From Linyphia triangularis (Eukaryota; Arthropoda; Arachnida; Araneae; Linyphiidae), in assembly GCA_963978545.1 (NCBI GenBank), contig OZ021727.1, positions 59,098,487 to 59,162,486 on the forward strand: 64,000 nucleotides of DNA. The letters run 5' to 3'. This document shows, in pieces, positions 26,640 through 40,892 of this stretch. A program made the position numbers and the translations under genes. The stretch's first letter is position 1; each line of letters begins with the position of its first letter. The notes under the pieces were generated by a model, which was not told where the DNA came from, searched no databases, and saw only the letters and a list, made by a program, of their open reading frames with translations.

Positions 26640-27279
26640 AATAACCCTCCATTTTATATAATCAGAGTTTACCCTAGCCGTTTTTCGAAGGGCGGCGCTA
26701 CCTTCTCGCCTTTTTTCTTTTAAAATAGCGTCCTTTTCAGAAAAAATGCAAAATTTTCGTTTATTTTCCAAAGTAATGCAATATATGGATCACCCCCACC
26801 GAAATCGCCTGTTACGCATGAGCATTCATGTTCAAACGTGTCTCGCACAGACCATCGACTGCTGATACCACGTGTTTTACTAATAGGTGGATCGTAGGGA
26901 GGGGGGGGGGGGCTCAAACAATTTCCAAATGTAATTTCGTACGTTCCTTAATTAAGTGTATTTCCCCGGCTTTGTACCATACCTTCTTGTACAAAATAGA
27001 AATAAATCTAACTAATTAAATTCATGGAAAACGTAAATTAACACTATGCCGTCCGCATGTCTAATCGGGATAATAATTTTTCTGTTTGTTTGGCGCAGTT
27101 AGGGCTGGTTTAGAAGTTCAGATCATTTCGCCTATGTCTATCAACGGCGTTTTTTCGAGATTTTTGGGATATCGTAAATAGTCAAGTTTTACTTCTCCAT
27201 CATTTGCGTGATAGTTTTTGTAGTGTAGCCGGCATTTTCCCAATCCGACTATTTTCGAGGTGTTGCTGCCATTTGCTCG
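26640..27279 (+). other. GC-richer segment upstream of a candidate exon
   Basis: Base composition rises relative to both sides. It includes a G12 run at 26901-26912 and an acceptor-like site (TTTGTTTGGCGCAG ending near 27099). It could be promoter and 5' UTR of a plus-strand gene beginning at 27280, but no core promoter element is convincing. The short minus ORF starting MSPPPPPYDPP comes from the C/G run. Confidence 0.25.
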
Positions 27280-27330
27280 ATGGTTTCGTGGGACACCAAC
27301 GTGGTGTCACTGAACGGCATTGTGTTAAGA
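27280..27330 (+). CDS. candidate first coding exon, 17 codons
   Basis: An ATG in a reasonable context (CTCGATGG) opens MVSWDTNVVSLNGIVLR and runs exactly, phase 0, into a perfect donor GTAAGT at 27331. The frame is also open upstream to a TAG at 27226-27228, where an AG could serve as acceptor, so this may instead be an internal exon reading SQSDYFRGVAAICSMVSWD. The minus strand of the same patch is open too (MPFSDTTLVSHETIEQ). No family is recognised. The next plus-strand exon-like island (28121) does not join it in phase without a missing exon. Confidence 0.25.
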
Positions 27331-28120
27331 GTAAGTTTAAGGTTTATAACCATCAAGTGTTTTTATTTAGTGATTTTCAAAGCATATTCGAAAAGCATAT
27401 TTCCGTTCTGATAAGCGAAATCGCGATCTTGCATCACTGTTATTGATGAAGTTAATTTTGTCAAAAAACTTTTTTGCTCTAGTTTAAAAAAAAATTGTAT
27501 AAAAGATACCATTTCGATTTTAAAAATACCTCTCAAAATTTAGAGATGGGTGAAAATACACTTTGGAAATATTTAACTGTTGAACACTGCACATGACACA
27601 CGGCATCTTTGTTTCGTACCATCATCTTTCTTTCCTACTTAAAATAGGTCATAGTGGTTACCTCATAACTATTACTCTTCTTGTCTTAGGTATGAATTAT
27701 TGTCTTTTTATCTGTTAAAATTGCTGTGTAACATGACGAGAGCATAACATTTAAATCCACGTTTATCCTGAACATCTTAAATTACATTATTTAAACATTA
27801 TGAGTAAATATCTAATTTCACCCAACATATATAAAAATATGTTACATAAATCGTTAAAAATGTTTAAAACTTGGTAAAAAGTTAGTGTTACTTTAGTGCC
27901 ACGTAGAACTCTGATAAAAGATGACAGATATTTCTTTTAATCCTCAAACGCTCGCTGTATCATTTTTATCATGTTTAATGACAAACTGCTTGCGAAATAT
28001 CTTCTCAGCAAATATCGCAAAAAATATTTAATATCTCTTTAAAAGTTCTGGAAAAAAACAAACAGTGCATCCAGATTCCTATATATAAATATTGATTTGC
28101 ATCTCTAATATTTCTTTAAG
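27331..28120. other. AT-rich noncoding sequence
   Basis: Nothing supported. Confidence 0.5.
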
Positions 28121-28210
28121 AATAAATAGAAAAAATACTCCAAGAAAAAGATGGAGAGAAGAAGCTGAGGAGGAAATGAAAACTCTCTTCCAGGAGTCGA
28201 TTGGAGTCAG
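28121..28210 (+). CDS. candidate internal exon, charged helix
   Basis: The borders are good: a pyrimidine-rich acceptor (ATATTTCTTTAAG) and a donor CAG/GTAATT at 28211. One frame is open throughout (phase 2 to phase 2) and encodes NRKNTPRKRWREEAEEEMKT followed by LFQESIGV. The segment begins basic and turns acidic, consistent with a charged helix or a linker. The other two frames stop within three codons. It is purine-rich and clearly unlike its AT-rich flanks. No family is recognised, and adjoining exons are not identified with confidence. Confidence 0.45.
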
Positions 28211-31200
28211 GTAATTGCTTCAACTTAGTAAACAACTTTTCGAGTAAAGAATTTCTTCGCTCTGGATAATATAAAAAAAGCTGCCTCCATCTAAAGGTCA
28301 TTTAAAGACGAAATTACTTCCTCTTCGGTGGAATGAGCTTTTTTACTACCTGTTTGTACTTGACTGTCGGAAGATGAGAGTTTTTACTATCTATCAGAAA
28401 AAAAGACTCGTAATCTCACTTGTAAATTTGATCAGTTTCAATGTTGACAAGTAAATAGCAAAGCTCAAATGTGGAGTTTTGTTGGAGAGACTTTTATTTC
28501 TTAAAGATAGACTCTGATTTAACATGTACTTTCATTTTATTTCCACATTAATTATACGAAGTTTTTTAGACAGTTATTTAACAAGGAAAATTGTAATGAT
28601 GAGTTGAGCTATCAAATATAAAAACACCATATCATTTTGATGAAAAGTAAGTTATTTTAATAACAGCTAAATTATTCATCATTTAATTTCATTGATGCAT
28701 TTACTATTTTTAATATTTTAGAGTAACCAGGATTTTATCAAGGTAAAAGTAAATTTTGTTTTGTACATTTTTACAATATTCTGATCGTTTTCTCTTTCTA
28801 AGCTGAATGTAATTTCTATATCTCAAACAAAGTGCAAAGCATTTTACTATCAAAACATTCAAATATATTTTAGATTTTTATTTTTAATATCTATGTATCT
28901 TAAAGTAATGCAAAGCAATAATATAACATTTGCATTGGATTTGTATTTCGATGGAGATTCATGATTAATATATTTCACCAACATTAATGACCAATTGAAA
29001 TAAAATGCTTAAATTGCGTTAGCAAATTAGGAATGCTTTAATAGAAAAAATTATAGTAAATTACATTGTTCACATGTGTTCCAAAAAAAAAAAAAAAAAT
29101 CTTTTGAAACTACTTATTTGCCCTTTTTTTGTAAGTTTTCTTTCATAGTCTACAGAAACTTTCTATCAATACCATGCGAAAAAAAAATCCAAACTATGCA
29201 CCCTATCACTTCAACTCTAATTTCTACTCTTTAATATCCAAATGGCTAGAGTTAATAGCACGACCAAAGAATGCAATTACTGAGTTTACCGACGTGCCAC
29301 AAGTTGTAACCTAGCAACAGAAGTATGTGGGCTAACAATTACCGCGTCTTCACTCAACTCATTCAAAAAGAGTTTAGGGTATCTTTCCACTATTATACGA
29401 GTCTCACAGGAGAAAAGATCATATCATTTTAACTCGAGAAGGCGAAGTTTTGCGAATAAAACGAGTTCTGTTATAAAATTTATTTTTCGTATCCAATTTT
29501 CTAATGGCTTATAAAATAGAAAATTATGTTCGTGTCTTTTGTAAAATTTCTAGTTTTTAATAAACAATTCTACGATTTACTTTATTAAATATATTAAATT
29601 ACTGAAAGCTCGATATTTGTATTTATCGATTCTTCATGAAATGTATATCTTCTGAAACTAGATGCATGCAGTTTACTGAATAATTGTGATATGTTTGCAG
29701 ATGTAACCGCAATCAGTACATTTACCATTACTATCATAATAAATGATTGTATAATACTCCAGTGTGAATGCGTAACTCAGCAACATATTTAATATTTTAG
29801 TGTTTTCAGAAACAAAGCTCATGTATGTGAGGCCTTGATGTATTAATATGAAAGAAATACTGTCAAGTAGCCTAAAATTGTGTGATTTAGGTACATTTTT
29901 CTGCTTATGTTAAATAACAATAAATAGTTAAATTTTTTTTAAACAAATTATTTTTGTTATACTCTACATATTACAATGCTTACTAATGTAGGTACATTCT
30001 AAACTCCAATACCAAAAATTTCACATATAATCATTTTATACAATATTTCGTGTTGTGTCTTTTTATTTTATCATCAAATTTTAAACTTGTGTCAAAATTA
30101 TTAATAGTAAAAAATAAATATTTGTAAATTTAACTTAAAAAGTAAATTCAGAACTTGTTTTGCAGATATACGAATTAGTTACTTTTAGAAAAAAAAGTCG
30201 TACGATAATATTTATAGCTCAATATGTAATTTATTCAGACTCTTAATTTCAATTTTAAAATTTTACGCTCTAATTTGCTTAAAAAATCAGAATTCCTAAT
30301 ATAACTTAAATATATATTTTAAAATTTGTTTTTAAAGTTTTTAGTTTTATGCACATTTTATGAAAACAGCGAGCTTCAAAACAAAGTTAGAAATAAATTA
30401 TTCTACATATATATTTGAGATTATTCTACAAATATATAGTACGTTATCAACTCTGATATATAAATTTTAAATTGTAATAAATATATTTTGTAATGAATTG
30501 ATTCAGACTAAATATTATTTCTAGTGAAAAAAAACTTCCTAAAATTTGAAAACCTAGATCATTAAAAATCTTATTCAAAGTTAACTTTATTTATCTTTCA
30601 GTACTTATACACCTTCACAAAAATTAACATACTTTAAAAAGTATTTAGTATCATTTAAAGCCACTAAGTTCGTGAATATTTTAGGGTAAAAAAAACCTAT
30701 TTTCCAAATTTCACAGCTTTTAAGTGATACTGTTATCTATAGTATTTATTTTAAGTTAATTCATAATATTGTAAAATGAAAATTTTCAATTACTTTAACA
30801 TCAAAAGACTCATAATTTATTATAAATATTACGATGTGACTTATGAGAGTATAAATTACTTGAACCTTAATGCTAACTTTCATTAGAATATACGCCTAAA
30901 TTTACAAACTAAGGAACGTACAAAGTAGGTTTACATACTTTTCAGACGTTGTTTATACCCACATTTATTTCTAATATTTTACTAGTTATATTTTATTTTT
31001 AACTAAATGGTAACATGTGCACTCTTTTAAACTTAATAGATAAAATCTTTCATTGTCTTTTTTATTAACATTTTTGACCTTGAACAAATTATAGGGTACA
31101 ATGATAATCTATTTCCTAACTACCCAAAAAGTATCTAATATGACACACATTTTAATTAAATAACGGCAACAAGGTGCATACGAATACGTTACAAACAACT

Positions 31201-31466
31201 AACAAATCAAAGACACTTCAATTGATGTGATTTTTACATTTACTAATTTAAATAAAATACTTAGAGTTTTATTCACCACCAAACTTTTAATTTAAAAAAA
31301 TTGCTATACATTTAAAAACAAAGTTTATTCAAATACACGATGATTCAACCTATAACTAGAAGTATAAAATAACACAAAATAACCATCTACTTCTGAATCC
31401 AAAATCACCATCCCATCATCAAAAGAAACATTTTGCACGGAATCAAATTTCCTTCCCTAAATCAAG
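28211..31466. other. AT-rich noncoding sequence
   Basis: No supported gene. A slightly GC-richer patch at 29260-29400 holds an X-box-like site. Confidence 0.5.
29303..29318 (+). promoter_or_regulatory. RFX X-box-like motif
   Basis: GTTGTAACCTAGCAAC resembles the imperfect inverted repeat bound by RFX factors, with a good right half (AGCAAC) and a weaker left half. No gene start is evident beside it, so function is speculative. Confidence 0.2.
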
Positions 31467-31703
31467 AACCGTTACGAAAGCGATACTCCTACACGCTACC
31501 ATGGACCAAGAGAAAGATCCATAAATCTGAAAACTGATGGGAAAAGCGCATTTTCCATTGCAGTCAGAAGCTCAGACAAAGCCTCGGCTTATTACAGCCA
31601 GGGAGGAAGAACACTCTATGATGATTTATCGTTAGCAATCGAAGCAGCCTCGACAATCCTGGAGTTTTCTGCAGTGAGATCTATCCTCGGAATAGAATCC
31701 TGA
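31467..31703 (+). CDS. candidate exon, plus-strand reading of the 31.5-kb island
   Basis: After a pyrimidine-rich acceptor (TTTCCTTCCCTAAATCAAG) a frame is open for 78 codons to TGA 31701-31703. It includes RYHGPRERSINLKTDGKSAF and YYSQGGRTLYDDLSLAIEA. A donor-like GTGAGA at 31673 could end the exon earlier. The codons show an RNY-like pattern. The product is not recognised. The GC-rich island extends about 100 bp beyond the stop, which fits the competing minus-strand exon (31616-31799) better. Only one of the two is likely to be real. Confidence 0.3.
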   Translation, partial: NRYESDTPTRYHGPRERSINLKTDGKSAFSIAVRSSDKASAYYSQGGRTLYDDLSLAIEAASTILEFSAVRSILGIES

Positions 31704-31799
31704 CGGAAATGTAGTTGCAAAGGTGAAACAGCGGTTTGTTTGGAATGAGATACCCCTTGTAATGTCTCTTTTAGAGGGTGGATGTACGATGAGTAGCTG
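31616..31799 (-). CDS. candidate exon, minus-strand reading; possible receptor C-terminus
   Basis: The GC-rich island starts exactly at a strong acceptor (CTTAACTCACCAG, AG at 31800-31801). One frame is open for 60 codons (SYIHPLKETLQGVSHSKQT, then RQDSIPRIDLTAENSRIVEA) to TAG 31616-31618. Phase 1 entry, the phase offered by the exon at 40268-40358, instead gives a short end ATHRTSTL followed by TAA. Its last residues, STL, fit a class I PDZ-binding motif. Which reading applies depends on the true upstream exon. Same-strand company with the 40-kb and 53-kb exons favours this strand. Identity is unknown. Confidence 0.35.
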
Positions 31800-32653
31800 C
31801 TGGTGAGTTAAGGTTAAAATGTATGGATGCACATTTTTAATGGAACATGGTAGATGCGTTGAGTGGGCGTGCATATTTAGAAAATTTATCCCATTTAAGA
31901 CTCAAAATCATTATACCATGTATAGCCTGCAGTACGTAAAAAATACCTGAAGGCTGACTGCATTATAAAGCGATGAATGGATAAAAGAAGATTCCAATTT
32001 CATATGTATAATTTATTTGTTATTATAAGGACTCACATAAGTATAAAAATCGATTTGAAATTCGGGACACATAATTGGAAATACTATTATGTGATTGTTT
32101 CAATGAATTATAACTTTGCAAAGCATTTCCTTAATTTTCAATAACACTAGAAATGTAAGCAATTTGTGGATTATTAATATTCAATAATGCGATAAAAACA
32201 TTATGAGTAAATACCTATAATGTATTACAGAAGAGACATGTCCAAATCTATCAGATGTATTTTTACACAAAATTTTTGTTTAATTGAGGCCTTAAAAAAG
32301 TTTAACAAATATTTAATTTTCATATAAACCTTTATACAGGAATTTTCCATTGCCCAATATGTGGAATATTCAATCCAATTGAACATGTTGGTTCAAAAAC
32401 TGAACAACCATTAAATTAAAATTGGAAATCAGTTACTTAAACATTTATTGTCCCAAAACTGTCCCGAAAATGGAAATCAGTATGCTCTTTCTCACAAAGT
32501 GGAAGAACAAATCAAATGATAAATGAGTGACGAATTCACAATTAACCAAAAAATTTGACAGTAAAATATATAATTCACAGTTGTGTTTAAATATTTAATT
32601 CACAGTTTAAAACATCAAGTAATTAATTTTTAACCAATTGAAGTAAACTCGGA
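31800..32653. other. AT-rich noncoding sequence
   Basis: Nothing supported. Confidence 0.5.
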
Positions 32654-33097
32654 ATGATGCTAATGGCGCCGATGAATAAAAACAAATTTTATTATCTTTT
32701 TAATTCCCTCAATACTAAAAATTTGTGTGAAAAATTTAGCCGGAAAAAGTGGCTATGTGTTCTTTGCAATTTATTTCTCCGTCTCAGTTATAATAATTTT
32801 AGTATAGAATTACAATTTAAAATTTGGCCTGTGCACAAAATGATGAAACACGAAAAACTTTACGTTAAAAAAGTAATAAGTGATTTTAATAATACGTGTT
32901 TTTTTCTTTTGGACTCACTCAAATCTAAATGTTTGTTAGTGTGCTTCCCTTTTGGCGTTACTTCAGGCACCCTTATGCTTTTTTGCAACGATTTTTCAAT
33001 TAAAAATCTATATACTCAGTATCATGTACCTTTGTCCAAAAACTTTGATTATAACGAAATAACTATTTTTGTGTTGAAAATTTGTGGTGAGACATAA
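32654..33097 (+). CDS. 147-codon ORF of unknown meaning
   Basis: This is the longest ORF in the window outside microsatellites. It begins MMLMAPMNKNKFYYLFNS and ends near KNFDYNEITIFVLKICGET. The product is rich in Phe, Leu, Asn, Lys and Cys, as expected from AT-rich DNA. It has short hydrophobic stretches but no motif that I recognise and no downstream polyadenylation context. Two further ORFs follow in other frames (33156-33359 and 33265-33453), so the whole 32.65-33.45 kb block has fewer stops than its surroundings. It could be a decayed element ORF or chance. Confidence 0.15.
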   Translation: MMLMAPMNKNKFYYLFNSLNTKNLCEKFSRKKWLCVLCNLFLRLSYNNFSIELQFKIWPVHKMMKHEKLYVKKVISDFNNTCFFLLDSLKSKCLLVCFPFGVTSGTLMLFCNDFSIKNLYTQYHVPLSKNFDYNEITIFVLKICGET

Positions 33098-33453
33098 TTA
33101 AAATTTTCGGACAAATATACACGATACCCTGTATAGTATTGAAAAACTCATAAATATGAGACGAAGCAGTTTTCTTCAGTATACTTCAAAGTTTTCACCG
33201 TATTATTTTAATTGCTTTAAAAAATATCTGCATTATCCTTCCAAAAGTTCCGAAAAATATCTCAATGAGCCTAATTTTATTCTGTGCTCTATGCTCTCCC
33301 ATGAATGCTTCGTTAAACAATTTAAAAAAAAAGAGCAAAATGTTCTACCTTGTTTGTGAAATTCTGAACGCAGCATATTTCTCTGCCATTGCTATTGCTA
33401 CATCTAAATCTTCTATTTCCCCTAAAATAAAACACATTTTAAACTTTAAATAA

Positions 33454-35985
<2,532 letters not shown>

Positions 35986-36667
35986 TTAGTAATGATGTTA
36001 CTACAGTTAAACCAAAAACATCTGTCATAAACTTTGAATGAGTAATTTATTCTGGAAAAATATAGCCGTTTCATGCTCCTTTTAATAAGTGTAATATTTA
36101 TTAAACCAACTAAACAAAAGTTTTTTTTTTTAATTAATAATTATTTTTGCGAAGTTCAATTGAATTCAATTTTAAATGGCTAAATATTGTTTCAAAATAT
36201 AAATTTTAACTTATTTTTTCAAAGTGAATTGCCTATAAAAATTATTGTCTACTTTTGAGCTTTCACAGCAAAATGTATTGCAATAAAATTGAATCTATTA
36301 AAGTGCCAATGTACAATAGTAGATAGTATTGTAGTTACTGATTCCATAGATGAGTTTTAGTAAGCTTTTGATTTCATATTTTATGAAATCTGTTTTTGTG
36401 AGCATTCACAGCAACTGCAAAAAATATCTAAATTCAATAGAGTTAAATTGTACATTAAGATAGGCAAAGAAAATTTTTTCTATTCGGTAGTTAATTCAGA
36501 AACTTTTACTTTCTTTTGTAACTTTTTCATTAAAAGCATCAGTTAATGGGCCTCATAACTTCTATAAGAATTAGAATATTGGAGATTTATGTTTGCTAGT
36601 CGGTACGCAACCCACGCATTTAATATTACTTATAGGATTTTTTTTTTTTTTTTTTTTTTTAAGTTCA
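35986..36667. other. AT-rich noncoding sequence with a T22 run
   Basis: Only a homopolymer T run at about 36638-36660 is notable. Confidence 0.5.
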
Positions 36668-38882
36668 TTAGAATAGGGTATTTGACAAATTTTCAAAATA
36701 TGTTTTAAATAAAAGGTATGCACAAAATAAAAGACACGTATTTTTTCTTTTTTCAAAATAATGCCGCAAAACGCTAAAAATTGCATTTTAAAATGCAAGT
36801 AGAAGCCCCGCCCCTAAAACGCTGCTCAAAAACCCATCTGTTTGTGTGACGTCAATCTTGCATACACAACATCGCAATCGCGAGTGAGTTTCCAGCGCGA
36901 AATGTGTTTTTCTTTTGATTTCGTTCCAAGAAATGTCTCACCGGTATCGGTATTATGCAGTACCCCACAGTACAAGTACTTCAATTAAAACTCGAGAAAA
37001 GTTGTGTACACATGTGCCCAGGAAAGCAGACATACCGTAAAATGGGGTGAATAGTAACAGCGGGGTGAATCGGAACGAAACTTCATGAAATTACAAAGAA
37101 ATTATTATTTTACACAAATAAAGCAGTTTTATTAATTAAATATATATATTTCATTTGGTTGACATGTTTTTTATCTCGGAACATGTTTTGTGGATTTTTC
37201 AACACTGCCCTTTTTTTTTTTTTTTTTTTTTTTTTAAATTCTGAAACAGCGTGCATACAATCCAATGAGTTTTAACCTCTCCAAAACTTATCCCGTAATT
37301 AATAACATGTACCAGTTATAGACTTAACTAATATATTTTTAGATAAGTTAAACATCCACAACAACATGCCATACTTAATTTAACTTGGTTTTAAAAACTT
37401 TTTATTTTACGAATTTTTATGTTTTGCCTCATCTCGATTTTGAGATTTGCGGGGTGAATCGGAACATTTGAAAAGTTGTTTTTGGCAAGATTATGTTCCA
37501 CACAAAATTCAACGACTGAAGAAGAGTCTAATTACTCCCTTAAAGACAGTAATCAAGATTGCAGGCTTGAATAAATGTTAGAAGAGGAGCCTAGTTTCTG
37601 CATGGTAGAAAACCCGATTGTTCCAGTGGTTTTTTTCTCTAAATGACTTCGTTATCTTTAAGTTATATGGAAAATATATGAAGACTCTGTGTGAGCAAAG
37701 TTTTACACCTACAAGATTATTGCTATATAAGTGTACAAAAAGCGCTGAAACAAATGAGGATGCTTTTCTCCTTTCTCAAGATATTTGAAAGAATTTGCAG
37801 TCATACAACACGCAAACATAAAGTAGATTAAAAAGTATTTTTAATTTTGACGACTCTTTGGATGAGTTATAGGAGAGTTATATAAAAGTTGATACGCTTT
37901 CAAACATATGATTTGTTTTGACAATAATTAACTAGCACAAATTTTATCCGGCATATTAAATGACTTTTTATGATAATTTGGTGTTCCTATTTACCACAAT
38001 GCATTATTATTTGTTTTTTGCCACCCTGTAAACATTTAAATAAGCTCAGACATAAATTGTAACGAGTGTTACGATTCACCCCTTTCTGCGGGGTGAATCG
38101 GAACAACATGAAAAAAATCAAAATCAATGTAAGTCACGCTTTTTCCAACATTTTTGGGCTTGAACATTATAGAAGAAGGTAAGACTCAAGTCCCTAAATC
38201 AAAAATATGTTCGTTAACGATATTACTACACTCTATTTTTACTTTGAAAGTTGAAAATTGTTCCTTTTCACTCCGTTTTAACAGTACTCAGCGAATTATA
38301 TTAATTGCTATTTTTTTTTTATCCTAATGTTTTTATGATTATTATAACTGTAAAAGAGTTGTTGTTGCTTTGCTAATTATAATAACTGTGAGAATTGTTG
38401 ATACTTACACAAATGTTTTAACATTTCTAAACTCTGCAGAATAAAATTCTGAGCTTGACTTGAAAAAGAACCCCACCAACAAAACATCTATTTTGGGTAA
38501 ATTCGAAATGTATACCTTTACAAAACCGTCTTCCAATGTTCCAATAACACTTCTTTAAATAAATATGTCCTAATAGTGACCTTCAATAGTCATAATTTAT
38601 CATATAAGGAAAAGAGATGAACCAAGCTTTAAAATAAACGTATGAAGCTGTTTGCTTACAAATGTGGTCAACCTTGACGTCACACTCTGAGAGGAGCTTA
38701 TCCGAGCGTTTCTGATCACGTGACGAGGCGCTCAGAAAAGCAATTTTTAAAATTTGATTTATAAAAATTTGAGCAATTATTTCGAGTTAAAACTGCTTGC
38801 ATTATTATTATTTCGTTAAATACTATAAATATGCCATATTTGGTAATTATTTGTTGATGGTGTCAAATACCCTATTAGATAT
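36668..38882. mobile_element. 2.2-kb TIR element with nested insertion
   Basis: The left end AATAGGGTATTTGACA at 36668 is matched by TGTCAAATACCCTATT at about 38867-38882. The similarity continues inward at lower identity for about 200 bp and includes a TGTGACGTCAA block on both sides (36845 and, inverted, 38677). TTAGA lies just outside each end, a possible short target duplication. Between the TIRs sits a different segment (37037-38110) bounded by GGGGTGAATCGGAAC motifs. No transposase was found, so it is non-autonomous. Confidence 0.7.
37037..38110. repeat. segment bounded by GGGGTGAATCGGAAC motifs
   Basis: The 15-bp motif occurs at 37062-37076, 37451-37465 and 38090-38104. A degenerate direct copy is at 37044-37058 (GGGGTGAATAGTAAC) and an inverted copy at 38068-38082, which forms a hairpin with the last one across a 7-nt spacer. 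These look like the ends and internal repeats of a separate DNA element nested in the larger one. Exact borders and any target duplication are not resolved. Confidence 0.6.
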
Positions 38883-39057
38883 GGTATTTTATTGCTGAGA
38901 GGTATAATGAAACTTAATTTAGAAAATAAATAACTACATCTTTAAAACAGTAATGCATTTATGTATCGTAATTTAAAGTGGTAATTAATTGTAGCTAAAT
39001 AATTGCTGGGCCGAGTTTACGCATCTCCAACCGTACGTCTCCTACATCATAGAGTGC

Positions 39058-39306
39058 CCAAAATACCTTCTTCATAAAATATCAAAATACCCTTTTTATA
39101 GAGATCCCTTTCATAGAATACCAAAATACTTTCATTATATAGAGTACTAAAATACCCTCTTCATTGAGTCTCTTCTCATAGAATACCAAAATACCCTCTT
39201 CGTAGAGTGTCCTTTCATAAAATACCAAAATACCCTCTTCACAGAGTCTCCTCTCATAAAGTACCAAAATACCCTCTCCATAGAGTTCCCTTTCAAAGAG
39301 TACCAA
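39058..39306. repeat. minisatellite, 39-bp unit, about 6 copies
   Basis: The unit contains ACCAAAATACCCTC and a TTCATAGAGT-like half. Copies are diverged and the last four are best aligned (period 39 between 39182, 39221 and 39260). As 39 is a multiple of three, the minus strand is open for 74 codons with a 13-residue periodicity (YEEGILVFYER). A coding role is not supported by any splice or start context. Confidence 0.9.
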
Positions 39307-39723
39307 AATAAAAAATTAAATTAAATTTGATTTTCTTAGTGAAGATTCGATTCAAACAAATAAACATTATGCAATTGCAAACAAACTATTCTGCAAAAAC
39401 AGAAGTCTTAGCTTTTTAATTGGTATATTATTTGTATTTTTTTTTTTAAATATAAAAGGATAAAAGGGGATCATAAAAAAAAAAACCTTCTCCATGTATA
39501 ATGTAAAAACTTAATGATTAATATAAAAAAAGTATGAATTCTTAACATGACATGCATATGTGACGATGACTATTGAGTTTGGCATTAATTTCTTTTCAGA
39601 TTCCATTTTTAGTAACTTTTTCTAATGAAATAATTTAAAATGGTTTTATATCATGTTTAAAACATAGACCTTCTTATCAATTACCTAATTACGGATGGTT
39701 TTCAGATAAGAATTTTTATTGGT

Positions 39724-39965
<242 letters not shown>

Positions 39966-40267
39966 TTTAATATTTTATTCCTAGCAAAACTAATTGGATC
40001 CTATTGTTTTCAAAATACATTTTTTCTCTTTTAAAAATTGTAACTGTGCTGTTAATACATTTAAACATGAGAAATTTGATACGGAATGTCCTTTGTCTAT
40101 CGCCTAAAATTCTAATCATAATACTGGTCTATTTCTTTAAATTTTCCCATCCTGATATTATATAGGTTAAGGTTATCATCCTGGTTTCGGAGAATCCAAG
40201 TAACGCAACCACGAATAATTAGTCCCATCGTGCTCCACGTGATCTCGTTGATTAACGATCTACTCAC

Positions 40268-40358
40268 CTCTCTCAGTCATCAGCGAGGGTTTTTCGCAAA
40301 ATCCCCTGGAGTTAGCCCAAAGCTGAGAGTATTGATGAAGAGGCACGTTGTGATGATG
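40268..40358 (-). CDS. internal exon, probably of the same gene as 52927-53171
   Basis: On the minus strand a strong acceptor (TTTTTCTTCTCATTCCAG) precedes the exon and a consensus donor (GAG/GTGAGT) follows. The phase 0 frame is open for 30 codons plus one base and reads HHHNVPLHQYSQLWANSRGF, then CEKPSLMTER. The other frames stop inside. The upstream exon at 52927-53171 ends in phase 0, so the two can be spliced directly, giving RVQ/HHHNVP across a 12.6-kb intron. The segment is hydrophilic and low in predicted structure, consistent with a cytoplasmic tail. The protein is not identified, and flanking islands could carry the next exon. Confidence 0.5.
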
Positions 40359-40892
40359 CTGGAATGAGAAGAAAAATACATATGCGTCAGGAGAGTATCT
40401 TAATATGTATTAGATAGATGTAGGAATAAGAAGGACTTGGTATGTTTATTGATTCATGGGGAATACTTTGGGGCTCTTAATAAGTTTTTATGATACGTTA
40501 GAAGTAAGTATGTATGTACATTCTTATTGATGACATTTTATACTAAAGTTAGAATCAGTATAGTATGTTTTTAACAGGTTAAAATATTGTTTTTATGTAT
40601 GGATGTAGGGTTTTTTAGATTAGTTGTTATTTATTCAAATTTGGTTTCAAAGTTAAAAATATTTTTTTTTTATAGAATAGATTGATTTTAAATGATTTGT
40701 GATGGAAATACCAACGGAGATGCGTTTATCAAACTTTTCAACTAAATACTCACAAAGCATGTAGTTTTAAAGAAAACTTCTATACGGCAAGACTTCTTAA
40801 AAAATGATTTACCCTTCAAACTTATTTTTGTTCATTTTGAAAATTATTTTACCTTTTAGAATCGGTTATGCCTTTTCCGTGAAACATAACAA

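Noticed and set aside
26720..27019. Proline-rich ORF starting MSPPPPPYDPP
   Set aside because: The proline run is the complement of a G12 tract, and the rest has no supporting signal.
29260..29400. Plus-strand exon with TEFTDVPQVVT
   Set aside because: The frame stops before the donor-like GTATGT and the acceptor is weak.
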